Positions 11,401 through 23,400 of a DNA stretch of 64,000 nt are shown here, piece after piece. The stretch lies in NCBI RefSeq assembly GCF_033958435.1, contig NC_134161.1:1984001-2048000 (forward strand), given 5' to 3'. Origin of the DNA: Carettochelys insculpta (lineage: Eukaryota; Chordata; Testudines; Carettochelyidae). The position numbers and the translations under genes were made by a program. The notes below the pieces were generated by a model. The model did not search any database and was not told the origin of the DNA. It saw nothing but the letters and a program-made list of their open reading frames with translations. Positions within the stretch are counted from its first letter, which is position 1; the number at the start of each line of letters is the position of its first letter.

Positions 11401-14400
11401 CTGAAGCTGGGCTTGGGTAGCTAGCACAGGCTTCCACCAGAGCCACGGCGCCCACCCTATTTTGTGCACACTCGTTGAAGCGGAGCTATTTCAAAGGTGT
11501 TTACCTGCATTGGAAATCACCACTCCCCAGCTGCAGTGTGGATGTGCAGTGTGTTACCCTATGCACGCCACAGGTTAGGCACACCCTGCCCTTCAGCGAA
11601 GGATCTTTCTGCTGGGCGCCCTTACATCAGCGCTGCCTGCCACCGACTCAGGTTTGCATTTGGGCTGCTGCTAATCTCACTCTCCACCCCATCTTTTGCT
11701 GCAGAGTGGAGCCTGCTGTGGTGGGTCTGCAGCTGCCAGCCAAGGGAGAGGTGCTGGTGTAGATGCCCGGAAGGGCTGGGATTAGAGCGAGGCAGAAAGC
11801 AGGAAATCAAGCCCCTGGGAAACCCCAAGGTTTCAACTTCTGGTTTTGTCTCAAAATATCAAAACTATTCCCAGAACTTTCTGCAAAGGTTTGATTTGTA
11901 AATGTCCATGTGATGCGTCCCAGCTCTTCCAATCCAAGTCAAGGGCTGTGACATCTCTCAGGGTCATTCTTTGCTTGGAAATGTTGATCTAAAATAAAGT
12001 GTGTGGTTTCAGCATGAGATTAAAGTGTCATTTGGAGTCTAAACAAAACGTGACACAAAGCAAAAATGGAAACGTTTCTCTGAAGTCCTGTTTCCTGGGG
12101 GCACATATGGATTTTGACGAGCCCACGTTTTCTGGTGGAAATGGGTTTTTCCATTGAGAAGTTGTGACCCAGTCTAGTTGGAGTCCACCTGCGGGTCTGA
12201 CTTATCACGTGCTCCAAGAGGGTGTATCTCAGAGTCTGAAATTCTTTCCCACTCATTGCTGGCAGCCAAAGCCTAGAGTAGCTCTTGCGAGGACTAAACT
12301 ACCTGAACAGACCATTACAGTGGCTTAGCTCACATTGCATTGCACCTTCCCCAACCAATTCCTATTCTCTCTCTCTCCCCTTCTCTCCATGGACTCTTCC
12401 ATCAGTTCCCAGCCAGCCCCCTGAGAATGTGCGAGCATTATCCATCACATCGGACGTGGCTGTGATCTCCTGGTCGGAGCCTCCACGCAGTACCCTGAAT
12501 GGTGTGCTGAAGGGATACAGGGTGATCTTCTGGTCTCTCTACATGGATGGAGGTGAGGACCAAGATGGGCTTCACTTTTTTTGCGTTCTGTTTCTTACGC
12601 TAATTGTGAATTGTTGCATGAATTTCCCAGCCCTACCTAGATCTGCCCCTGAGGGCAGCTGGGTCTCTGTGTCCCCGCCTCGTCTACACACACAACACCG
12701 ATTTTGCTTTGCACCTGGTCCCCTGCTATTGCAGTCTGCAGCCAAGCTTGCTATGCTGCTCTGTTTTCTCCATGACAGCAGCAGTGTCCATAAAGAGCCA
12801 GGATGTCGGCATGGTCCTGCACATATAGAGCCTGACAGCAGAGCCCGTCCCCTCGCTGGCTTTTGAGGCCTGTGAGGTGAGAGTCTACAGAGCCAAGGGG
12901 GGAGGAAGGTTGGAAATCCACCTGCTGCAAGCCCTCCCCCAGGCAGAAGAGGAGTCAGGAAGCTGGCCCGAGAAGCTGCAGAGATGGGCTCTTAAAGTGG
13001 GTTGTAACACAGCCCTGCATCTCTGCCTGGCCGGAAAGCAACATGTGGTCTTGGCACCTGCAAGTGCCTGTCCCAGTGCCCTGTAATGAGAGTGAGAGCA
13101 GAGTCCAACCCTGCCAAGGCTGCCAGGCCACACCCTCATGAGTGCCAGGAGCCGGCTGGTTCCAAGTCCCAGGCTGATCTGCCTGTTGCTTGCGCTGCAG
13201 AGTGGGGCGAGATGCAGAATATCACCACCACGCGGGAGCGAGTGGAGCTGCGGGGGATGGAGAAGTTCACCAACTACAGCGTCCAGGTTCTGGCATACAC
13301 GCAGGCAGGGGATGGTGTGCGCAGCAGTGTGCTTTACATCCAGACCAAGGAGGACAGTGAGTGATGCTGCAGTGTGGGGGGGGCTCTCTCGCCTGTATGG
13401 CTTGGAGCTGGGGAGGAGAGGGTGCTGCAGGTGGGGGAGGCCAGAAGGGTGGTGGGAACCCTGAGGTGGGTTTGGGGGGTGTCCAGCTGGGGCACGGGCA
13501 CGCCAGCAGCTGGGAGGGGGTCCCAATGGAGCAGGGCGGGGGAAGGATGGACGACTGCGTTGAGCACAGCTGTTAAGTGCCTGGTGAATGAGGAGCCTGA
13601 GGAAATGGCTGCCCTCCAACCAGTGCCCTGGGGCAAATGCTGACTCGGCTCCCCAGCTTCCATCTTCTGCTGCCGAGCCCAGCCCAAGTTCAAGCTCGCT
13701 AGCCCAGTGCCTGCTGTGCTGGAGTCCCCCTACCTACCCCACCATTGTATCAGTCCTCAGGCCAGCATGGAATAGGCTGTCGGCCCCTGCTGCCTCCAGC
13801 CAGTGGGACTTGGTATCTCTATGTCTGAGCTGAGAATGGGCGTGCTGCTGGGTGGCTTGGGCCTGTCCAGGGGAAGACACTGGGAAGCCCACATAACTCA
13901 TTTCTCCAGCCCTCCCAAGTACAGGGGTGTGCAGGGGTCCTCCAAGGAGATGCCACAGGGTATCATATGTGCTGGACCAGTCCTCTAGAGGCATGCAGGC
14001 AGGTGCACCTGGGGCTCTCCTGGCTCCCTGTCGCTTGCCCTGTCTCAGCCCCTTTCAGGGGGTTGCTTCTCATGCCCCAGTCTGCTTGGCCACAGCTCTG
14101 AGCCAGTCTGTCTCTATCCGTTCACGCCGAGTAGCCGAGGTATCATGCAGAAAGACTCAGGTGCAAGACAGGGAGATGGCAGCCAGGTTGTGCGGGTGTC
14201 TGCTCCTTCCCACTGCTGCCAGACCCTGGGGAGATTGGCCTCCTCAGTTCTGGCTGGGGGCAGCCCTGAGGGCAGCTGATCACATCCTGGTTGTGGGGTT
14301 TGGGGTCCCTGCAATCGCTGCCTCCCAGTGCCCTTCGTAAGAGAACTGCAGCCCAAGCAGCACCGTTGGTTGAGTTTGATATTTAGGTCGCAATCCCTCC

Positions 14401-17400
14401 CTTCAAGAGATGCAGCAAAGCTTGCGCTTAGGTCAGAGGTCTGGCTCACCGCATTGCTGACTGCTACCAGAGGAAGCAGTGAGGTTATGGATTTCAGCAC
14501 CTGTGTGTTCCCCCTACCCTGGCTGATAACTATTAACACGTGTTAATTAGAATTAAGAAGATTCAGCTGTGAGTCATTAGCAATGAATAAAACAGCCAAG
14601 ATGTTTCCCAGACCACAGAATCAAGAAGAAAGACAAATTAGGGCTCACAAAGGATTAGGCAGGAATTTAGGCCGATCTTTTCCCTTCTCCTTCTCATGTT
14701 AAGCAGCAGCACTCAGCCTACCTTGCAGAAAGCTAAGCTCACTCCCTGGAGCAGTGATCCGATGGGTTTACAATTCAGTGTGTGTGCGCGGGGGCATGGG
14801 GGGAGGGTGATTGGAATGGGGAGCGGGGTGAGGCATCCCTAACCCCAGCGGACCATGATTGGAGCTGTGTACAGACTCCTTCTCCTGGCTGTGGTACACT
14901 CCAGATCACAAACGGATCGTCTTCCTCCTCCTTCCTCAGGCAAGGATCAGAGTAAACAAAAAGGACAAGGGTGGTCAGCTTCTTAGGCAGGCTTGGGGTC
15001 GCCTGTTGGAGCGTAAGCTCCAGTGGAGCGACTGTGTTAGGCTGCATCTACACTACAAGCTAAAATCGATTTTATTAAAATCGATTTATGAACGCTGGGT
15101 TTTATCAATTCGATTTTGAGCATCCTCACCTTCTCACATGCTCCCCACAAAATCTATTTACTGCTGCCACACACGCGTTGCCGAAATCGACCCTGGCAGC
15201 AGTGTATTGTGGGAACCTATCCCACAGTTCCCTGAGCCCTGTAGCATTCTGGCTATTTTCACTGGTGCCGCGTGGGGGAAGAAATGCCCCACAAGTGGCT
15301 GTGGGTATCTGGTGACGTCTTCCCTCACTCCACTGCCGTGTTAACCAAATGTCCCTTTTTCCAGGAGGAATCTGCCTTGCCTGTGTAAGAGATGGGCTTT
15401 TTATAATTGCGGGGAGCGGGATGGTAGTAAAGCACTTAGGAAAGGTTAGAAAAAAGATTTCGGGTTTCTCAGCTGACAGGTTTTCAAAATGGGATGCAAA
15501 AGCAGTGGGTTTTTGCAGGCTTGGATCTGGATTTAGTAGTAGTAGTAGTAGGCATCCTTCAGTCTGCATAGACTATGGATCGCGCCCTTTAAAGTTTCAA
15601 TTGAGGACTTCATTTACAGCGTCTACTGTGACTATGAAGACCCACAGGAGAGTGACAGTCCTTGCTGCATCTCTTGCAGATGTGGTGGGTGTCTGGCAAG
15701 TCCTTATTGTGCTTTCTGTGTGCTCACTTCTCCTCTGCTAGCTGTCTGATCCTCATCTCGCCCTTCTGAAGGCCCTTGTGTAACCCCTGCCTCCATCTGC
15801 CGCGGTCATCTGCTAGTTCTTCCCAGTTGTCCAGCTCGATGTCTACCTCTCTGAGGTCTCTCTTGCAGACATCTTTGTAGCGCAACTGGGGGCGTCCGGG
15901 AGGTCTGTTGCCAGAGGCTAGCTCACCATACAGGATGTCTTTTGGAATCCTTCCATCATTCATCCTGTGGACGTGGCCAAGCCAGAGGAGTCGACGCTGC
16001 CTGAGGAGGGTGTGCATGGTTGGGATTCCAGCTTGCTCGAGGACGGTGGTGTTGGTCACTCTGTCCTTCCGTGATATTCCAAGGATGCGCCTGAGGCAGC
16101 GCACGTGGAAGACGTTCAGCCTCTTTTCCTGGTGGGCATACAGGGTCCAAGTCTCGCTGCCATAAAGGAGAGTGCTGAGGATGCAGGATCTGGATTTAGA
16201 CCTTCTGGCAAAGAAGATCCTCAGATCAATAATTCTGTCTCAAAGGCCAGCCACTGTAGTGACAAATTTCTGTGTGTGCCTGAACAGCAGAGCTGCACCC
16301 TTGCACCCACTCCTTTCCAGCCAGCGTTGTACACGGCACACCTGAGCCCTCAAGGAATCCTACAGAGTGGTCCCAAGAGCCAGCCCAGGGACCAAGAGAT
16401 GGGTCCCTCCTGGACTCAGCGAAAGATGCAGACCCGCCTAGACCTGTGGGGTGAGGAGGATCTGCTCCAAAAGTGAAGCACCGTAGCGCCCAAGCCTGCG
16501 CTGGATGGCCACCACCCTGGTGGAACGAGGCAAGCCACTGCTGCGGCACAGAGCGAGCCCAGGCAAAGAAAGTCCAGCAGTGCTACATCCATGCCCAGGG
16601 TTCTGGCCGACACTCCAGGGTAGGACCCACCACCTGCGTCTGGGTTTAGACCTCCTGGCAAAGGAGGTCCTCAGAATGAAGTGGCAGTAGCCGGTGGTAC
16701 CGGCACCAGCACCACGTACCAGAATACCAGCTTCACTTCAGAGGTGAAGCACCCTAATGCCCAAGCCTACGCTGCGTGGGCACCACCCTGGCAGAACGAG
16801 GCCACACACACATGCTGGAGGAAGTCCAGGAGCTCCAGCAGGGCTATATCCAGGCCCAGTATGCTGGCTGATGCTCTGGGGCAGAACCCACCACCTGCCC
16901 CTATTTACCAGCGGGCCCAGGCTTGGATCTAGGTTTAGCCCTCCTGGCAGAGGAGACCCCCAGAACAAGAATTTTCATCCTTGCAACCACTGCAAAACCT
17001 GGACATGGCTGTGTAAGTAATAGACACAAGCACAACACTAAAAATACGGTGTATCGTCAAATCAGTTATGGCTCAGTTGGTCGCTGCAAGCCGTACTTGG
17101 AGAACTGTAATTGTAGAGCTACTATATTGCCTTCAATTCAAAGGACAGTCTCTCTTGTGACATAGTTTTTTTCCCTTCTGTTGACCGAAGATTGTGGCCA
17201 CCGAGGGAGACTTCCCCCAGGCGGCTGCAAGGCCTCCGAGTAGTTGCCAGCCCCCCCAATATCCTAGCCTCCGAGAGAAACTTCCCCCAGCCAGCTCCAG
17301 GACAACTCACCACGCACAAGCTGCCTCTCACTTTGCGCAGCTCGTCCTTTTATTGGTTCAGGGTCAAGCCACCTGATGCGGCTGGGCGCGGGAAAGTTCC

Positions 17401-20400
17401 AGACTGCATGGCTCCTCCGGTGGGAGGGAGAGGAGGGAAGGGATGCCTTACACACATCTTGTCACATGGGCCTTGAATAGGTCCCAAATGAGATGTCCCT
17501 TAACTCTCTAAAGAGCCATAGGGCAATGGTTCTGGGGGAATTTACTGTGCCTCATAGACAGAATCTCCAAAGAGGCGTCTTTTGGTCCCAGGTACAAAAG
17601 ACCCCCCCTAGTTGAAGCAGGAAGGGAGGCGGCCTTATCTCCTGGTTACAGGGCAGGCATTTTCCCGGGCCGGGGGTCTGAAAACAGGCTGGTGCCAGAG
17701 ACCCAGCCCTGCTTCCAGAGTGATCCTGAATCCAATGGGCTAGAAGCAGAAGTGCTGAAAGTTGGTTCCCTCAGGAGAGGTTGGTCCTTTGGCCAGCAAG
17801 AGTCAGTGGCCCAAGCCAAGGTCTTACAGGGGAATGTTGTATCTCTAGCTCTTAAAGAGCCCAAAGCCACAGAGACCACAAGAGGAGGTCACTCAGCCTA
17901 CAGCACAGAAAGGCTCCTGTAGGTGAAGCATGAGAGGGATAAGACCTCAGAATGTGGTAGCAGGCAGTCATTTCGCCTGGCGTCTGGCTAAATGAGCCTG
18001 GCAAAGGAGACCCAAAATGTCCTCGCAGGCTGGGCCTGAAAGCAAAGGCATTAGTCTGGGGAAGAGCGAAAAGCACGGAAAAGGAGGGACCTGTGGAGAT
18101 CCCCTCAGGCGAGGGGGCTCCCTTTGGCCAGCAGGAGCCTGCAGCCCGAGCCAAGGCAGAAAGGGGAGAGCTGCACCCTTCTTAAAGGGAGAGGTGAATG
18201 CCTGAAGGAGCGCACAGTCAGCGAGACCTCTGCCTTCTTAAAGGGGGTCACAGCCTCAGCTACAGAAGGGGCCCGTTGAGCATTTGGGTCGGCAAGGAAT
18301 GGCCCTTGATCCCTGTTTACGGGGAAGTCCTTCTACTGGGCACCACGAGGGGAACTAAACCTGTGCAGAGAAGGGTCCATCCCGAGCCCTCGGTCAGGGG
18401 GTGGAGAGGGGGTGCAGAACGAACACCCTTTTTCTGCACAGCTCTTTCTCGGCTTTTCCTGCTGTTTCTTTGGCGCTTGTGCCGCCTTCTCCGTCAGGAG
18501 TTGCTAGAGAGAGAGAGAGAGAGAAGAGAGAGAGGGATATGAATGGACGAATGAATGAAGCTGGTTACGTGTTGCTCAGTAGACTGCACAGTTTCAAGGT
18601 GCTTTCACAGTGAACGTACAAGGTATGGCTCCTTACAGAGCTTTCCCCAGCTTGTAAGCTGCAACATGTTTTTGTCGGAGTATTTTAGTTGAACTCCTCA
18701 CCTCTTCCATCCTCATCACATAGGGTATGAGGTTTCCCACTTAGTATCTCGTGCCTCGTAAACTCAAGTCCACACACGTTTCCCCCATGGGACCATTTTC
18801 CCTTTCACCGCAAGCTGCTTTCAGCTTCTTCTTTCCTGTAATTTTTGTCATATTGGTACCAGCCTCTGTTCTTTTTTCACTCGGAGCCTGTTCCCAACAA
18901 GCGTGTCGTCTGTGCTGCGCCCCACACCCTGTCGCTGTGTGGGGTCTCCTTCGCTTTCCTGCTCCGTTCCATTGCCCTGTCAGAGGCAGCCCCTGACAGT
19001 ATTGTCCCACGCAGAGCCTCTGTCCTGCCAGCTCAGTCCACTTCTTTGGCTTTCCAACGTAGTCCCTCCTCTTGTCTCAGCACAAACCCATTCTGCCCTG
19101 CCAGCTCAGTCTGCCCTCCGCGCAGAGACAGGTGGGATCACTGCCCCCCAGCCGCTTGCTTGCTCACCCAGCCCAACCCTCTTGGCCCTCTTAAAGAGTT
19201 TCCATGAAGCAGCATGCAGGCCCCTGGCTCCCATGACTGGTCCCTTTTAATGCCAGCTAACTAGCCTACTGTTTGTGTAGTTCCCCTTGCGGAAAGGGGT
19301 TGCGCTGTGGTGGGTATGGCATATTGCTGATTGACAGTCGCCTCTCAGACCAGATCATATGCGTACTTTGGGTAGGGCTGTCATTTAATTCCAGTTAAAC
19401 CAAGCGATTAACACAAAATAAATTAACTAGATTAATATCAGTCCGTGCACTCCTACTTCTTGTTCAGCAAAATGCTAGACAAACACACTTGTTTACATTT
19501 ACGGGAGACAATGCCTGCTTCTTATTTACAGTGTCACCTGAACGAGAGAACAGGAATTCGTGTTTCACTGTTGTACCTCTTCATGGAAGTTTTTTGACGT
19601 GCCAGATGTACTGAATGTTCTTATTGACTTGTAGGTTTTAAAATTGTTTGTTGTTCTGTGCCGTTCTGCTAAAAAAAAAAAAAAATTCTACATTTCTAAG
19701 TTGCACTTTCCCAATAAAGAAATTGTCGTTCAGTATTGTATTAGGTGAATTGAAAAATGTGGTTATTTTATTTGTTTAGAGTGCAAATATCTGTAATAAG
19801 CATAATATAAAGTGAGCCCTGTAAGCCCTGTACACTTCATATTCTCTGTTGTCAGTGAAATCAGTGTATTTGAAAATATAGGAAACCATCCAAAATATTT
19901 ATAAGTGTAAATTAGTATCCTAGCCTTAACGGAGCAATTAAAGCTGCTGTTATCACAACTGTTTTTTAATCCCACAGCTAATTGCAATTATTTGTTAATA
20001 ATTTGGCAGCTTTATGTAGGACGGACTCAAGAAATCAGGTGAGCCAGGCTAGGGGGGCGCCGAATGTCAGCACCTTTGTGGCCAGGGACAGGAAAGGAAG
20101 CCTGACAGTGCTGTTTCTGACACGAAAGTGCTGTTGGGGGAGACATTTTAGTCTGAAAACATGGGCAGCAGGAGCAGACTGTGGCTAAGGCATGTTAGTG
20201 GAGAAAGGTGTATCTGATCCTGGGGGCAGAGGGAGTGAGCCGCATGTGCTGATCTTGCTGCCATTGAGACCCATGGGAATTTTGTCTTTGAATGCAGATG
20301 CAGCAGGAATAGGCCCACAGTTAGCTGCTTTGCCAGGGCCTGGCTCTTTTGCTTGCATATGATCCTCACTGCCATGGCGAGAGCTGTGCAGTGCAGCAGG

Positions 20401-23400
20401 GGATGGGTCTGCGGACAGTCACGGGGCCCCCTCATGTAAATGCCTTGAAAGCCTCTAATCTCTCTGCTGTACCTTTCCCCGGTGAGCCCACCCCTGGCCA
20501 CACGTAGCTGTGAGTCGTGTGGGCGTACAGTATTCTGTGTGGGCCTTCAGGCTGCATCCTTAAAGACCACCTCTGGCAGGTCTTGCTGCTCTTTCTGCAG
20601 GAGGTGGGAGTTTGCCTCAGAAGAAGTCCTTAGAGAAACGTCCCTTCCCCACACAGTCTTCTCTGTTCCGCAGTGTGCTGCCTCGCCAGCCAGCTGTCCC
20701 TTTGTCCCGGATGTGGCTGTATTCAGCGCTGCCCTTTGCGTGGCGTTGGAGTGCATTCTGGTATAAAAGCTGCTGTGAGCGTACAGGCGTTGGCCTGGTA
20801 GGGTAAGCCCGGAGAGGCCAGGTGACCTTGGCAGTGCAAGTGTTGATCAAGAACCAGACTTTTGTTGTTGATTCCGCCTGATGCTTTTTGTCCACGTTTT
20901 CAGCTCAGTAGGCAATCAGTTTACTGGCTGATGTGGTGCCAAGTTGCTCCTTACATCTTTAGGCTACTGGAGGCTGCAATCTGGCAGGGGCTGCATGGGC
21001 AAGCGTATGTTTTTCTACTTATTACACTGATATAGAGCACTTTAATCCACGCATCCAGCTTCAAGCCGCTGACAGTCAGCCCTGCTCAGCCTAACGAGCA
21101 GTCCTTCCCCTCGAAGGAAGAGAACCCAGCTAGGCTAGATTGTACCCCCGTTCTGCAGCACATCCAGTCGATAGCAGAGCGGGTGCAAGTCTCCCAAAGA
21201 CAGGCCAGGAGCACATCGCTGTGTGCTGGGCATGGCTGACCCGAGCATAAGAACAGCCACGCTGGGTCCGATCAGAGGTCTGTTTAGCCCAGTAGCGCGT
21301 CTTCCGGGAGTAGCCAGTGCCAAAGGGAACGAACGGAACAAGTAAAATCAAATCCCCGTCGCCCATTCCCAGCTTCTGTCAATCAGAGACAAGGGACGCC
21401 ACCCCTGCCCATCCGGGCTAATAGCCCCCACCTTCGACTTATCTCGCACCTTCTGAACCCTTTTATAGCCTTGGCCTTCACAGCATCCCCTGGCAAAGCG
21501 TTCCTCAGGCTGGCCTTGTGTTGAGAAGAAACACGTCCATTCGGTTGTTTTAAATCCTCTTCCTGTTATTTCATTGTCTGTGTTTATTATGGGCAGGAGT
21601 TCATAGCTCTTCTTTATTTACTGTCATGGGTTTTGTAGATCTCTCTCATCTCCTTCCTTAGTTGTCTGTTTTCTAAGAGCTCTCTGGTTGGTCCCGGCTC
21701 TCGAGAGGTGCGTATGACTCACATGGGGGGTAGCAGCGTGCAGGCCCGTGTGAAGAGAGGGCCCCTGCCCTGGGGGGCGTCTGGGATGTATGAGGCATAG
21801 GGCAGGCAGGCCTGTGAGCTATGGGGGCTTCATGCTGCAGAAAAGAGAGGGGCCCTTGAAATACAAGACACGGGTGAGAGAAGGTGCCACGGGGAGGAGT
21901 CGGGGGCTTTGAAACTGGGATCGGCGTTGGAGAACTGGGTGCCAGGAATCACGGCCTCCAGCATTAGCCGGGGAGAGCTTTGCCAGCTGGGGGCGTGGGG
22001 CAGAGGGAGGTGGTGATAGCAAGTGCCTGCGGAAGGGAAGGCCGAGCGCCCTAAGTTGCCGAACACAGAGTGACGCCACATCATCCTCGCTGCTGGCCGA
22101 GGGGGAGCGCAGCCCTGAGCTCTCTGTCAAGGGCTTTCCCGAGGGCTGGATTCCACCCAGCGACCAGCAACGAGGGCAGCGGGCAGCTGCTTGTGCGCGA
22201 TGGGCCGGGGGCGGAGAATAAAGGGGGGGCTGGAAATTTCCGGAACAGCCTGGGCCCTGAGACGAACCTCAGCCCTGAGGTTACCAGCACGAGCTAACCT
22301 GTGTGGTGGGGGGAGGTGGGTTCCATCGCATCCCTGCCAAAGGCCGGGAGAGACCATGGCTCAGGAGCAGAACCAGGATGTATGCACAGGACTGCCACCT
22401 CCTTCGCCGAGGGCCTGCAGCAGAGCTCCTCTCTCAGACCCTCGGTTCCCCCGCGTTACGTGCAGGGAATGCTGACCCCCTTGCCTGGCGGCGAGGTTTC
22501 TGGGCAGGCTCAGTGGCAAGGGGCTAGCGCTAGAGATGGGGGGTTGAACAGATGCCAACAGCGTGGGGAGTTAGTGAGTGAGCATGGGGAGTGCCTGTCT
22601 CTAGGGAGATGGGGCAGCTGTGATGGTTCTTTGAAGCCCCCAGGCCTAGACGGAGGATCACTCCCAATCAGGGATGAATGTTTCTTGGGTCCAGAGCTTC
22701 TGCCTTCTCTTTGTGCCAGGGCTACGTGTGCCCTTGTGGGTATCAGCCCCCAGCCCAGTGCAGCAGGCTGGTTGCTCTGCACCATGGCTCCGGGTCAGTC
22801 ACGGAGGATCGGCTGGCACTCACTGGCAAATCCCTGTATGGAGCTATCCCCCCAGGGAAGGGGGCTACAGAGTGCTGGCTGTGCAGCTGGGTAATCCCCA
22901 CTCTCAGCCGGCCTGGGGTGTGCTCAGACCCCACGGGAGCGAGCAGGGTGTGAATTCCCAGGGCCACGGGGAAGGGTATTTAGGTCTTTAAGAAGAGCAG
23001 GGTGCAGAGGTTGGCTCACTATTTTTCCAGGTCATTTCCCTACCTGCATATGCCAGAGTCCATCCTGCACCCCAGCGCAATTGGGCATGGTCTGAGCTTT
23101 GGGTTGAAGAGGAGTTTGGGAAGGAGAAGAAACAGTCAGTGCAGTAAAAATAACCCAAGCCCAGCCCCTGGCTGCCAAAGACATCAGCACTTGGTGAAAT
23201 AAACACTTTTTTAAAAAGCTCTGGTTATTTAAATATTTACACGTCTGCCTGGCCTACTTTAATTCCATTAACTAGTTTGAGTGTTTTCCTGGGCCTCTGC
23301 TGTTCTTGGCCTGGGAATAGGAGACAGGGGCCCAGGGGCCCTTGTCTGCCTGTCTTTGGAAAGCACCAGATGCTGTGCAGGCATATTAGGGTAGCGTAAA

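Larger units (their letters stand above)
5895..12405 (+). other. DSCAML1: DSCAML1 intron (6.5 kb) with LINE and SINE insertions
   Basis: Intron between the FNIII-2 and FNIII-3 exons. It carries a CR1 3' end (about 5981-6215), a long CR1 coding fragment (about 7015-8965), SINE pieces (about 9085-9400), and an AT-rich island (about 9655-10010). About 6390-6560 looks like another interspersed repeat of unresolved family. The stretch 10010-12405 has only non-coding sequence, with a MITE-like fragment near 11345-11440. Confidence 0.8.

Noticed and set aside
18508..18537. (GA)n run as a possible GAGA-type regulatory site
   Set aside because: A short simple repeat in an intron; no other supporting signal.
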